In this document: piece by piece, positions 37,501 through 49,400 of the stretch
Layout: every line of letters starts with the position of its first letter
Position numbering within the stretch: the stretch's first letter is position 1
Assembly: GCF_000003855.2 (NCBI RefSeq)
Contig: NW_003101682.1
Coordinates: 4,513,306-4,577,305 of the forward strand
DNA length: 64,000 bases
Reading direction: 5' to 3'
From: Blastomyces gilchristii SLH14081
Lineage: Eukaryota > Ascomycota > Eurotiomycetes > Onygenales > Ajellomycetaceae
Position numbers and translations under genes: made by a program
Notes under the pieces: model-generated
What the model was told of the DNA's origin: nothing
Database searches by the model: none
The model's input: only the letters and a program-made list of their open reading frames with translations

Positions 37501-39003
37501 TAATTTAGAGTATTCAGAAGACCTTTTCTTTGAAATGTTTTCTCTAACACTTGTCAAAAAATAGATGTAATCAGATTTGCTCTATTTTCAAGTCTTTCAT
37601 TTGAGATATCTTGACTCAGGTTTCAATCAAGCTCACTCTGTTTTTCAGATTTCAGCAGTTCTATATTTTCTTCAACTGCATTTTAATCACCTTTCGCAAA
37701 GTTATATTGATTAAAGAGAAGAGGTTTTTCACTCATTTCTCTCTCACTCAGTTCAATATTAAATTGAATAAGTTCATGTTCTGATTCTGATGTCTCACTT
37801 GAATCAATAAATTAGTTAATAAGTCTTTTTTCAATTAGATTCTGTGATATGAAGATTAAATCTATTATACACTTCTGTTTCATGCCTTTTCTAAAGAACA
37901 TTTGTTGATAAGACTTGTTAACTAAATCTATTGAATGCTTAAAAGTTCATTCAATTAGTTTCTCTGCTCTTACTGCTCTTCTGCATTCTGAAATCTATCA
38001 GAGGTGATGTGCATTGAAATCTCCTACAATTATAGAGTTTTTGAATGAAGTTATGTTTAAAAAAACTCTCTTAATTATTCAGGTATTATTATTGTGTTTC
38101 AATCACTTTTCATTATAGATATTTATAAGTTGTATAGTATCAAACTTATTCTGTTTATCTATAATGTCACTCACTAGAATATCAGAGTGAGATATAGACT
38201 GGCCGCTCCGATCATGAATTTCATGTTTGATCTCATTTGATCTGATCTCATACATTTCTTGACGTGAATCCTGCTGGGACTAATCATTAAAAAAACACAT
38301 AAAGTGACTATGTATCAGACCTCAAAATGAGACCATGACTTAGAAAACATAAGAAAGTGGTCTCATTTGATCTCATTTAGTGTCATTGTTAGCATAAAGT
38401 TACTATTTTTAGACATTTTAAGGTTTTTTTTAGACTATTTTTAATTTTTTGAAAAGTACCACTTTTTCGCAACACTGAAATGAGATTTAAAGTCATTTAA
38501 AACAATAAAAATAATTTAAATTGAGAAGTGAAAATCATGGTCTCATTTGAAAAGTGTGATAAGAGTAGACAGTAAGTCTCACTGAAACAGTATGAGACTA
38601 CTATCTAATCTTAAAACAGTGTAATGGGATCAGTCAAATTGGTAATGAGATTATCAAATATTCTGATCCTGGTCTCAGACACGGTCACACGGTCAGTCTA
38701 GTCAGATATAATATTAAATCTCAGATTACACTGATATCTGAATCTTTTCCTTTTATAAATGACTACTGTTGATTTTACCTCAGATCTTTCAGGTAAAAAG
38801 TAGTTATAGCTTGAATGAGAGATAATGTACTTCTGCTCAGCATCAAAATTTGATTCCTGAATAAGAATAAAATTCACTTTTTGTTCAAATTCAATTTGAA
38901 GACAAGAATAAATACAATTCGAATTTCTATTCACATTGTTTTGAATGAATGTGATTTTTGAAGAGTTTTTAAACTTTTTTTGTTGTTTTTGTTGTATATT
39001 CAT
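34540..39003 (-). pseudogene. L6 ORF2 (interrupted by MITE X3)
   Basis: Same domain order as L4 ORF2. The open N-terminus 39003-38709 begins MNIQQKQQKKFKNSSKITF and holds FILIQESNFDAEQKY (endonuclease Glu). RT: RGRRKCSAIDTDLSVVHNIQ at 36762, VFIDRKDAFDHVS, and the active site YVDDINLVYSS at about 36400-36370 within a 129-aa open piece. RNase H and the C-terminal Cys region lie towards 34750. The 67-aa piece 35922-35719 is the segment between RT and RNase H. X3 interrupts the endonuclease part. Confidence 0.9.
38195..38700 (-). mobile_element. MITE X3
   Basis: 506 bp, opposite in orientation to X1 and X2, TAGACTGGCCG...CGGTCAGTCTA. The TSD is GTGAGATA (38187-38194) and GTCAGATA (38701-38708). 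The empty site GTCAGATA is visible in L4 near 22073-22080, confirming insertion into a LINE. Confidence 0.92.
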
Positions 39004-39034
39004 ACTAAAAGAAGGTAGAGATTAAATACAATCT

Positions 39035-39792
39035 AATTACTATCATCAGAGTGTAGATTATAACTATTTTTAAAAACAGGAACTTTAACTGCTTTCATTC
39101 TTTCTAATTTGTCAGTGGAATTATTTCTCAATTCTCTAATCTTTACAGATGTCTGAGGATTCATGTTTTGTTTATTTTTAACAGGAGAATTTGAGTTTGA
39201 AGACTTAGATGGTTGAGAATTTCTTCTTTTTGAGCTTGCAGATTTAGTTTCATTTAGTTGAACTTGAACTTCTTCTTTTCTCTACTTCTTTTGTATTTTT
39301 GAAGCAAAAGAACATTCTTTTGAACTAGAAACATGTTTCTCTCTGAGGTTAGAGCATTTGAGCAGAGTATGTTGGCATATATTAGCTCTTTTTACGCATA
39401 TTTCACATTTATCCTCTCTAGCTTTGTGATTGTCTGCACAGATTTCGCATTTTAAGTCTCTGAAACTGAAAACTACAAAGTATTCATACTTTTGAAAGTT
39501 AGAGCACTGTGTTTGAAGTTTGACATTCACTCTTGTACTTTTGTATTCATGAACTCTCATTTTCAAACCTGCTACTCTTGCTTCAGAAATCTTTGCCTGT
39601 TCAAGTGTTTTTATATCTACAAGAACTGATGCTTTTCTTCTGTTTTATCTAAACTGAATAGAGATTAATCATACTGGTTCTTTTCTGAGCTGAATTGAGT
39701 TGTATTCTTCTAATTCATTTGTCAAAAATAGCATTCCTTCTTCACAATTAAAGATTTCAACTGGAATATCATGAAGAATAAATTTTCCTCAT
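39035..39792 (-). pseudogene. L6 ORF1 C-terminal part
   Basis: The zinc-knuckle region is open at 39566-39282 (CSNFQKYEYFVVFSF, CEICADNHKAREDKCEIC, ICQHTLLKC). The N-terminal half is lost to 5' truncation at 39792. The first knuckle has lost its second Cys (CSNF). Confidence 0.88.
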
Positions 39793-39804
39793 GATGTGAG
39801 AAAG

Positions 39805-42398
39805 AGCATGATAATAATAAATACTAATTTAAAGAAGTCTACTCTCCACTCAGAAGAATACAAGAAGAGTAGTTACTATCAGAGTCATATAATGAAAACA
39901 GAAGTTATAGAATAATAGATACTGTATAATTCATAAAGAATCTTCTGAAATGAATATTTTCTCTAGTTAATATAAACAACACTCTTCTCTGCTATCTGAA
40001 TCAGAAGATATGCAGAATATCTCAGAAGATTTACTTAAAGTAGTAAGAAAAACCGCTGAGGTTACAGAACTAAAAGTGAAGCTCTGTATATATACAAGAA
40101 TTCTAAATGAAATTAAAGTCTAATGTATACAGTGACCGACTGAAGCAGAAGTTAAGTAATAATTAGTATTCATCATAGATCAAGTATTTACTATGAAGAG
40201 CTTCACTGATATCATTATCATTATTAATAAGAAAAGAGATAACTAGGTTATAGATTCATAGTAAGAGATTGAATACTTATACAGACGGATAATTACATCA
40301 AATCTGAAGATCTTATTATAATTATTCACAGTCTTTTCAGAAGTGTATGTATCATCTGAGACTGTTATATTTAATAAGAATTCAAATATAAGTTATATTA
40401 AGTCAGATAATCTGCTAGAGCTATCAAGCTTTAATAGTAACTGAAAGAATAATACTGTAATTATCTGACTAAGTTAAATGAAATCATGTTATTATATTAA
40501 GTATGAACTCACAGATAAACAAGTTAATAAAATTTCAACAAGTCTTAAAATCTGCAGTATTTCTACACAGAAAAGCAAAGTCATTATAAATGATAGATGA
40601 AAAGATAAATCTCACAGATCAGAAGCAGTATTCATTCTTATAAACATGAAATAAGTTTTTCAAATGAATCTTACACAACTTTTAGAAAGTAAATATATGA
40701 GATAAGTGTTATAAACACTTTACTGAGTGTAAATAAGTAAGTGATCTTATATCATACTTCACACACTACAGCTTATACTACCTTGTATTAAATAAAGAGC
40801 TTTTATCATGTTTTTATTCATAAATCTTTATCCATAATCTTACATATGAGTTAAGAGTGAAATGAAAATACTTAAGCTTATAATCAGATACAGTGAAAGA
40901 GAAATATAATATTCTTATTATATGAGATCAAGTGAGTTCACTGTGATAGAAAATACTGTAATCAAGTATATCTCAGCAGAGAATGAGTGATCAGACTTTT
41001 ATAATACAAGTTACATACTTAGATAGCCCCGGTGACCGAATGGTTAATGCGGCCACTCAGTAGCGCCTTGGCGTGGGAAACCAAGGCATGTGGGTTCGAA
41101 ACCCGCAGGGAATACATTTTATCCGGAACTCAAGCACCGCAGGTTTCTAATAAATACAGAGATATACAAATCGCTTCAACAAATCACTCTATGTTTCTGG
41201 AATGAAAAGTTATTATCACATGTATTTAATTATTACTCCTTTGTATTTTCTATGTTCTTGTTATCTTGACATGATCTCAACACCTGTATTTCCTTCTGTA
41301 TAACTAACACTTGATCTGTATTTAACATCACACAATGACTCATCATAAGCTTCACTTGTATATGAGTATAATGAAAGAATAATAATAATAATAATAATAA
41401 TGTACTTAGATACAATGAATCTAGATTTGAATATTATTATTAAAGCACTGAATTCTCTGAAAAAGAAATTCTCTAAGTGAAAATCTTAATATTATGAGTA
41501 TTAAGCTAGCTTTAACTGCAAATGCTACAATCATGATATAAAAGATTACACATAGTATACATAATCAAGAGAAGCAAGAGAGTGAAAAAACTAGCAGAAT
41601 CAATGAGCTTAAAGACACTCACTGATATTCTATGAAAAGTCTTTAAAGTTTAAGAAATATCTGTATTAGATGACTCTCTGAATTCTGTAAATATTAAGAG
41701 AAAGCAGACTCTTAAATAAGATACAGATGAGAATAAAGAAGCAGATACTTATATCAATATCTTAAGATCTGAAATGTTAATGAATAGAGATCACTTGTGT
41801 AATAATTAAGAGATAGCTGCAAAAGTATTAGCTGATATAAAAGCTTCTACATAATATATTAATGATTATATAATTTGAAAGCTGCAAGAGATCTGTTCAC
41901 TGAAGACTTCTCAATGTATAAGAGTATCTGATAATTGATATTTAGTTTCACCTGCGAGAATAAGAGTTCTCTTGCACTTTGAAGAATGACCTTGCTATAT
42001 CTGAGTGTGAGAGCTGCAGAATATGAAATATGACCTTATTCTTAAACTTCATTAATGTCAAAAGCTCAATCTGCAGATTCAATGATGTATATATCATATG
42101 AGATTGACTTATAGAAAGAAAATGGTTTAAATAATTCTACAAACTGATATGAGAAGAACATTTCATGTCTCTAATATAGAAGAGTTAAATCTGCGTATAC
42201 ATTAATAAGCAAAGAGAATGATTTACAAGATCTCATTCAAAAGTATTGTGTATATCATATAAGATCTAAAAGAGAAGAAAACTAAGATAAAGAATATATA
42301 AGAGAATAAGTGTATGAAGAAACTTCTAGAGAAGTATGAAAAGATCTTCTGAACAGATTTTTCAGTGACATTACTGATGAAACAAGAATTCATACATG
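39805..42398 (+). pseudogene. Gypsy B gag and protease side (with SINE inserted)
   Basis: Plus-strand decayed sequence with no long frame. It ends at LTR e with flank ACATG, and the reverse complement of that flank precedes LTR c at 11820-11824. If the segment is turned round it joins the minus-strand gypsy B RT at 11824 in the correct gag-to-pol order. A possible Cys/His cluster occurs near 40700. Function is assigned mainly from this continuity. Confidence 0.6.
41026..41402 (+). mobile_element. tRNA-derived SINE, family S1 (complete)
   Basis: About 377 bp, starting GCCCCGGTGACCGAATGG, with B box GGTTCGAAACCC near 41094 and (AAT)n tail 41379-41402. The TSD is TACTTAGATA (41016-41025 and 41403-41412). 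Its head is less mutated than the copy at 9887. Confidence 0.92.
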
Positions 42399-42655
42399 TG
42401 TAAGAATAAGTGCTCGCAGGCGATTATTCAAGTGTTTGGAACTTGATGTGATATGTACTGATAGCTACTGGAATTATTCATAGTAGAAAGATAAATGTAG
42501 AGATCAAATGTATAATAGTATTCAAGCTGAGTTATGAATAGTAGTCATGAACTTCAGTCTATATAGTTATGTGTAGTCAAGAGCTGCTAACTCAATTGAT
42601 TACATAAGAGATAGAAATAGAGATAAAGAATCTATGAGAAGTGAGATTTCTTACA
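42399..42655 (-). repeat. LTR e of gypsy A (3' LTR of copy A-I)
   Basis: A 257-bp LTR, TGTAAGAATAAG...GATTTCTTACA as written on plus, in the opposite coding orientation to c and d. Subtype like b and c. The left flank is ACATG. Confidence 0.93.
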
Positions 42656-45403
42656 TACTTTTCTCTCTCTAAGACTTCATCTGTGAAGTCTTTCACTGAA
42701 TGATTTCATAGAATCAGGCTCAGCACTGCAGTAATACTTGCTAAAAACTCTTCATATCTATAAAAAGAATCTCAGTGAGGAAAAATCACTTGTCATTATA
42801 AAGAAAAAAGAGTCTGTCACTCAGTTTCTTATTCTGTAAGATTTTTTATAATCTGCAGATCTTTCTCTAACTATTATACAGATTTATCTCACATCTTTTA
42901 TATAGAAGAGTTTCAGTTAACTCTCAATCATTTCTGTGAGATTTTTATATAATTATCACACAGATTTATTCTGTATCTTTTAATCTGAAGAGTTTCAGTT
43001 AATCTTCAATCATTTTTCTATGAGATGCTTGTGTGACTGTCACACAGATTTATCTCACAGATGAATCACTTTCTATGAGATCATTCTTATCAAAGAGAAG
43101 TATTTATAAGTTAATCTTTCACTCCTTCTTATAAATCATTATTCTTTGACACTGTAAAGTTATAAGAAATTTCTCATTGTTTTATTAACTCTGTAGAATT
43201 GTAGAATTAAGATGTCTGCAGTCTGCAATTACTCTTTATAGTTATATAGAAAGATTCAGATCTATGATTCATAATTATTCTTTATTTACTAGAGTGATCT
43301 GAATCTTTCATAGAATCACTCATAGTATAAATAAACTTCTCTAGAGTAGTATAAATATCTCAGATCTATTCACAGAATCTTATCTTCTTTTCTCTTTTTC
43401 TGTAACAGCTCTCATTCTTATAAACTGTGAGTATCTTCATTTATCTGTGAAGTGTTTTCACTCAGATGATAGAGAAAGAGTGTTTCTGATAATATCTGTA
43501 TATTAATTCAAGAACTTCTTGAGAAGAAAAAAAAAAATTCAATTTTAATATCTTTATGAATAATATCTGATCATTACTGAGCTTCTTATAAGTGTCTCTG
43601 CAACATCTCTGATTACTCTCTACTGATTGATTAAGTAGAGATATTATTATCTGTAACAGTGTTTTATTCTCTTCAGCTCTGTTACTATATTCTATCTTTA
43701 AGTCAGCAGTCAACTCTGTGCCTTTCTCAGGCCAGTTTCTGACTTCTAGTGATGCAGTTCTGTTCTTTACTGTAAGTCTTGCTATAAGTAATTTCTTACA
43801 GACTCTAGTTATCAGTTTCTGCAAAGCTCTCAGTGCTGTCAGTGCTCTCTACAGCTCTGCAGATCTATGACTATTCTCTCTCTACTCACATGATCTCTGA
43901 TCAGATATATGCAAATATATCTAAGTTCTCTATTAATAGTTCTCACACTGCAGCACATTTCTGCAATCTCATTATTAATCAGAGATGAGTTTCTGAATAT
44001 CTGTAAAAGTCAGGTAATTAAAATAATATAAATGCTATGAATTCATGACAGAAGTTAATCTGAATAGATGAGCTCTCTCTTCATATTTAAGTGCTTTCTA
44101 AGCTGAATACTTCAGCATAACTGAGAGAGCAGATACAGCTTTGTAAGAGATATCTGATAATATATGTAGATAATCAGCTCTCAAGACTCTGCTGTAACTG
44201 TATATACTCTGATATTCAGCTCTCTTAAAGTCTGTGCATTTGCAGTAGTCTTTGTATTAAATATAATAATTATCTATATTATAGATATAATACTCTCTGC
44301 TTCTTTACAGAGAAGAATTGATAGTTATAAGAAGATTGAATATCACAGATGTTAAGAATCTGAGTATGAATGATCTTTATTTTTTCTTTATTTTTTCTTT
44401 GTTAATCTCTAAATTGTGTTCACAGTCTTATTTTTATTTTTCTTTATTTTTAGCTTTAATAATAATATGATTTCTTCTTCTCTTTATATACACTGCAGAC
44501 TATTCATCTCAGTAGAAACTCATTATCTTTATAGACTAGAGTTTACAAATAACAGTATTAATATCTTTATTATAATCAGGTTATTAGTGAAGACTGTACT
44601 ATTCTGACTTATTACAATTTATAATATAGAAGTCATGTCTCAGCTTCTGCAGATGTCTTATCTATCTGAATAACTCTTAAGATAACTTATTCATTTTATC
44701 AGAATACTCTTATTACTGAACCTTGAATCAGAGCTTATAATCTCACTTCTCTGAGTTAATAATTTCTTTAATCTGATATTCTCTTTCACTTTCTAGTACT
44801 TTATAAACAGAGTGATACATCACAGAATTCTCTTTTAAGAATTTCTTACATTCACAGAGTAAAGAGATATGAAAAATATTATATATCTATAACTTAGATA
44901 ACAGTTTCAATCTATAGAACTGTGAATTAACTTTCTTTATAATCTTATAAGACTCTGTCTATAAGAGATTCAGCTTCTTACTAGATCTCTGTATAATAAT
45001 ATTTTTCAGACTCAGTCAGACTCTATCATCTTTCTTAAAACTCTTTATAATATACTTAGAGTTATAGTATCTCTTCTGATACTCTTAAGTCTTTCTTAAG
45101 TATTTACAGACTTTCTTCTGAATATTCTGAATTCTCTCAGTCTGTTCACAGATATTATCACACTCTATAGTATACTCTCACAGATTTATGAAGATTATTC
45201 CCAGATAAGTCTTAGTAAACATCTCAAAGAGAGTTTTATCTGTACTGATATACTTTAAGTTATTATATATAAACTCTGTAAATAATAATCAATACACTTA
45301 GTTATTCTGATTATAATTGATAAAGTACTGCAGATACTGTTTTAATATACTTATCAGATATTCTATCTAATCATCTATCTATTGATAAAAAGCTGTGCTT
45401 ACA
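42656..45403 (-). pseudogene. Gypsy A (copy A-I) integrase C-terminal and 3' part
   Basis: Minus-strand sequence. About 45250-44940 gives integrase C-terminal text such as EQTERIQNIQKKV, EYQKRYYNSKYI and KKDDRV.LSLKNI (RNA-like and SH3-like region before the 3' end). The open piece 43824-43462 (120 aa, starting MQKLITRVCKKLL) lies further downstream and has no recognised domain. It is co-linear with 50763-52735, which is the same part of the other copy. Confidence 0.8.
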
Positions 45404-46429
45404 TCTTATAAGATCTGCCAGCGTGGCCCAGTTGATAAGACTGGTAACCAAGGCCGCACACATTAGAGGTGCGTGGGTTCGAATCCCACCACTAGCACCT
45501 GTCACTTCTTACCCATGAAAGCCCTCATGTAATAGAGGCTGAGCCTAATTAGTAAGACTTGGTGTGGGGTAGAACTCTCTACTGCAAGCCAAGCCACTAG
45601 TTAAGTGAGATCCTGTGAACACCCATCAGGGCCGGCATGAGATGCTAATATCCCACTATTCTACTGTGCACCCGTCAAGGTTCTAATGATATAGAGTCAA
45701 GCCTAATGTAGTGATTATACATTACTTAAGCAAGTCTCTAACTAGGGCTGTCATCAGAGCCTAGCTCCCCCTCAAATACAGAGAATGATTTTGAAAACTA
45801 CTTAACTAGCAGGTCTAGACATGCATCTAGGCCCTAGGCAGGGCACCCTGATAGGCTAGAGCCTGCAAGCTCCCTGCCAAGCCCTAATACTGGCAGAGAG
45901 GACTGCAGTCATCAAGCCTATGATTAGTCTCTAACACAGGGTGAGGTCATGACAGCTGATTGATAGGCCTATGAGCATCTAATGAGACTGAGATCAGCAA
46001 CCGGAAGCTTGGTGTGTACACCACCAAGTGGGCGGTGGCAGCCACTAACTAACATCCCTGGAAATTAGTGGCTGGCCTGAGAGGACAGATGTGGTGATCA
46101 GTTAATTATAGAGGGTTAAATGTAATTAGCTTAAGGTGCATTCTGCGGGTGGCTAGCGCCTGTAGTCAAGCCAGTAAATTCACAACTGCAAGCTCAAAAA
46201 GAAGAAACTCTCAACTATCTAGATCTTCAAACTTCAATTCTCCAGCTAAATGTAAACAGAATTTGAATCCTCAAACACCTGTTAAGATTAGAGAATTGAG
46301 AAATGACTCTGATAATAAACTAGATAGAATGCAAGCAGTTAAGATTCCTGCTTTTCAAAATAGTTATAATCTACTATCTGATGATAGTAATTAGATTCTA
46401 CTATATCTTTACTCTCTTTTAGTATGAAT

Positions 46430-49400
46430 ATACAACAAAAACAATAAAAAAAGTTTAAAAACTCTTTAAAAATCACATTTATTCAAAACAATGTAAATAG
46501 AAACTCAAATTGTATTTATTCTTGTCTTTAGATGACATTTGAATAAAAAGTTAACTTTGTACTTCTTCAAGAATCAAACTTTGATACTGAGTAAAAGTAC
46601 ATCATTTCTTATTCAAGCTATTACTACTTTCTTTCTGAAAAATCTGAGATAAAATCAAGAGTAGCAATCTATGAGAGAAAAAGATCAAGATATTAATTTA
46701 ATCTGAGATTTGATATCATATCTGACTCTGACATTCTAGTGGGTGACATTATAGATAAAGATAATGAGTTTGATACTATTCAACTTATAAATATCTATAA
46801 TGAAAAATCATTGAAAGAAAACAATAATACCTGAATAATTGATAGAGGATTTTTAAATATAACTTTCTTAAAAAACTCTATAATTGCAGAAGACTTCAAT
46901 GCACATTATCTCTGATGAAACTCAGAGTGCACAAGAGCAGTAAGAGTAGATAAACTGGTTGAATGAACTTTTGAGTATTCAATAGATTTAGTTAACAAGT
47001 CTGATCAATAAACATTCTTTAGAAAAGATATGAAACAGAAATCTATTATAGATCTAACTTTCATATCACAAAATCTAATTGAAAAAAGACTTATAAACTG
47101 ATTTATTGATTCAAATGAAACCTCAGAATCAGGTCATGAAATCATTCAATTTGATATTGAACTGAGTGAAAAATAAAGAAGTGAAAATCCTCTTCTCTCT
47201 AATCAGTATAACTTTGAAAAAGCTGATTGAAAAGTAGTTGAAGAAAGAGTAAAACAGCTGAAATCTGAAAGACAGAGTGAGCTCTATTGAAATCAAAGTC
47301 AAGATATATCAAATGAAATGCTTGAGAATAGAGTAAAGCTGATTACATCTATTCTTCTAACAAGTATTGAAGAAAATATTTCAAAGAAAAAGTCTTCTGA
47401 GTATTTCAAACCTTGATGAAATGAGAATATCACTTCTAAAAGAAAGCAATTAGTCACTGCTAAGAGAGATTGAAAGAATCACTTAATATCTGATGAAGAG
47501 TTCAAAGCTNNNNNNNNNNNNNNNNNNNNNNNNNNNNNNNNNNNNNNNNNNNNNNNNNNNNNNNNNNNNNNNNNNNNNNNNNNNNNNNNNNNNNNNNNNN
47601 NNNNNNNNNNNNNNNNNNNNNNNNNNNNNNNNNNNNNNNNNNNNNNNNNNNNNNNNNNNNNNNNNNNNNNNNNNNNNNNNNNNNNNNNNNNNNNNNNNNN
47701 NNNNNNNNNNNNNNNNNNNNNNNNNNNNNNNNNNNNNNNNNNNNNNNNNNNNNNNNNNNNNNNNNNNNNNNNNNNNNNNNNNNNNNNNNNNNNNNNNNNN
47801 NNNNNNNNNNNNNNNNNNNNNNNNNNNNNNNNNNNNNNNNNNNNNNNNNNNNNNNNNNNNNNNNNNNNGCCTGATTCAATTAATTACTTAATTATTTAAA
47901 ACACATATTTCTACTTGAAGAATGAATATTTTGAGCTCTTTTTCAATCTCTTAAAAAATGATTATCATTCTGAATGCTGGAGAGAAGCTACTGAAGTAAT
48001 CCTTACAAAACCTAATAGAAAGACTTCAATTCCTAAGTCATATAGAGTAATATCTCTGTTGAACTGTTTGAAAAAAATTCTAGAAAAGATAATAGCTACT
48101 AGATTATCTTTTATAAGCTCTATTAGTGATTCTCTTCTATTTAATGAATAAATGAGAGATAGAAAACAATGTTCTGCAATTGATACTGTTCTCTCAGTTA
48201 TTCATGATATTCAAGTAGCAAAGCATGAAGGCCTGGTCTCAACTGCAGTTTTTATTGATATAAAAGATGCATTTGATCATGTGTCAAAGTCTAAGATAAT
48301 TCAAACTTTGAAGATGTTAAAACTGTCACTTTCTCTAATAAAATGAGTCAATTGTTTCATATCTAAAAGAATTATATAACTATTCTTTGATGGAAGAAAA
48401 CAAGATAAAACTGAGATAAAAATAGAAGTATCACAAGAATCTTCAATCTCACCTGTTTTATTTGCAATATACACTGTATATCTATTCAAGAATAGAGAGA
48501 TGAAAATAGTGAGATCTCTAAGTTATATAGATGATATTAGTCAACTCTACAGTTCAAAGACAATCAAAGAGAATTTAGAAGTGATTGAGAAAGCAGTAAA
48601 GAAAATCTTTGTTAGAGCAGATATAAATCTAATTCAATTTGATATGAATAAAACTGAGTTAATTCACTTTTTTTCCAGATTTAATAAGAAAGAACTAAGT
48701 CTAACTCTTTTGAATAAAGAGATTAAACCCGGTTTAAATGTCAAATGACTAGAAGTATGGTTAAACTCCAAGTTGAATTTTAAATATCATATTCAACAAA
48801 GAATCATCAAGGCAGAGACACTACTGAATAGTATAATCAGACTATCAAATACTGAGAGAGGTCTATCCTTTCAGACTATGAGACAGTTATACATAGCCTG
48901 TATTATCTCAGTAGCTGATTATGAAGTTCAAGTTTAATGAAATAATCAAGAAAACTTCACTGAACTCTTTCAAAGTCTACAAAACAGAGCTTTGAGAAGA
49001 ATTCTGAGAGCATTCAAGTCATCTTCTATTAAAGCAATGGAAATTGAAGCTTCAATTCCACCTCCTGCTATTTGATTTGAAAAGGCCTGTATGAACTATG
49101 CACTGAGAGTCATGAAGATGAGCTCAAATCATATAATCAGAGAAAGAGTCTCTTCTTCATTTCCATCAGTTAACTCAGGAAATGAACTGGATTGAAATAG
49201 ATTTCTTGATTGAAATGAGAATAATACTTTAAAAGAAAATGCCCTCTCAACTGTATAGACTATGTTCACTTATTAAGAATCAATTTTCATCATTAAATGT
49301 TGAGAAAATTGATCATGAGAAGATATCTCTCTGAAGAGAAAAGCTGAAATCTCTCATAGACTTACAAATAAGTGAACTATCTAAAGAGAGAGAATATGAA

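Larger units (their letters stand above)
34171..39792 (-). mobile_element. LINE L6, diverged Tad1-like copy
   Basis: A minus-strand LINE 5'-truncated within ORF1 and carrying MITE X3. The TSD is GATGTCAGAAAG (34159-34170) and GATGTGAGAAAG (39793-39804). The tail (ATT)n is at 34171-34188. It is more diverged from L4 and L7 than they are from each other, with different stop positions, so it is an older or separate subfamily. Confidence 0.9.

Noticed and set aside
45417..45500. tRNA-like heads as functional tRNA genes
   Set aside because: A and B boxes are present, but the heads continue into repeated bodies, have TSDs and do not close convincing acceptor stems. They are SINE-type heads.
46149..46394. 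An 81-aa gene starting in the S2 body
   Set aside because: The start is a GTG in the S2 body, fused by the chimera junction to the LINE ORF1 C-terminus. There is no independent evidence of use.
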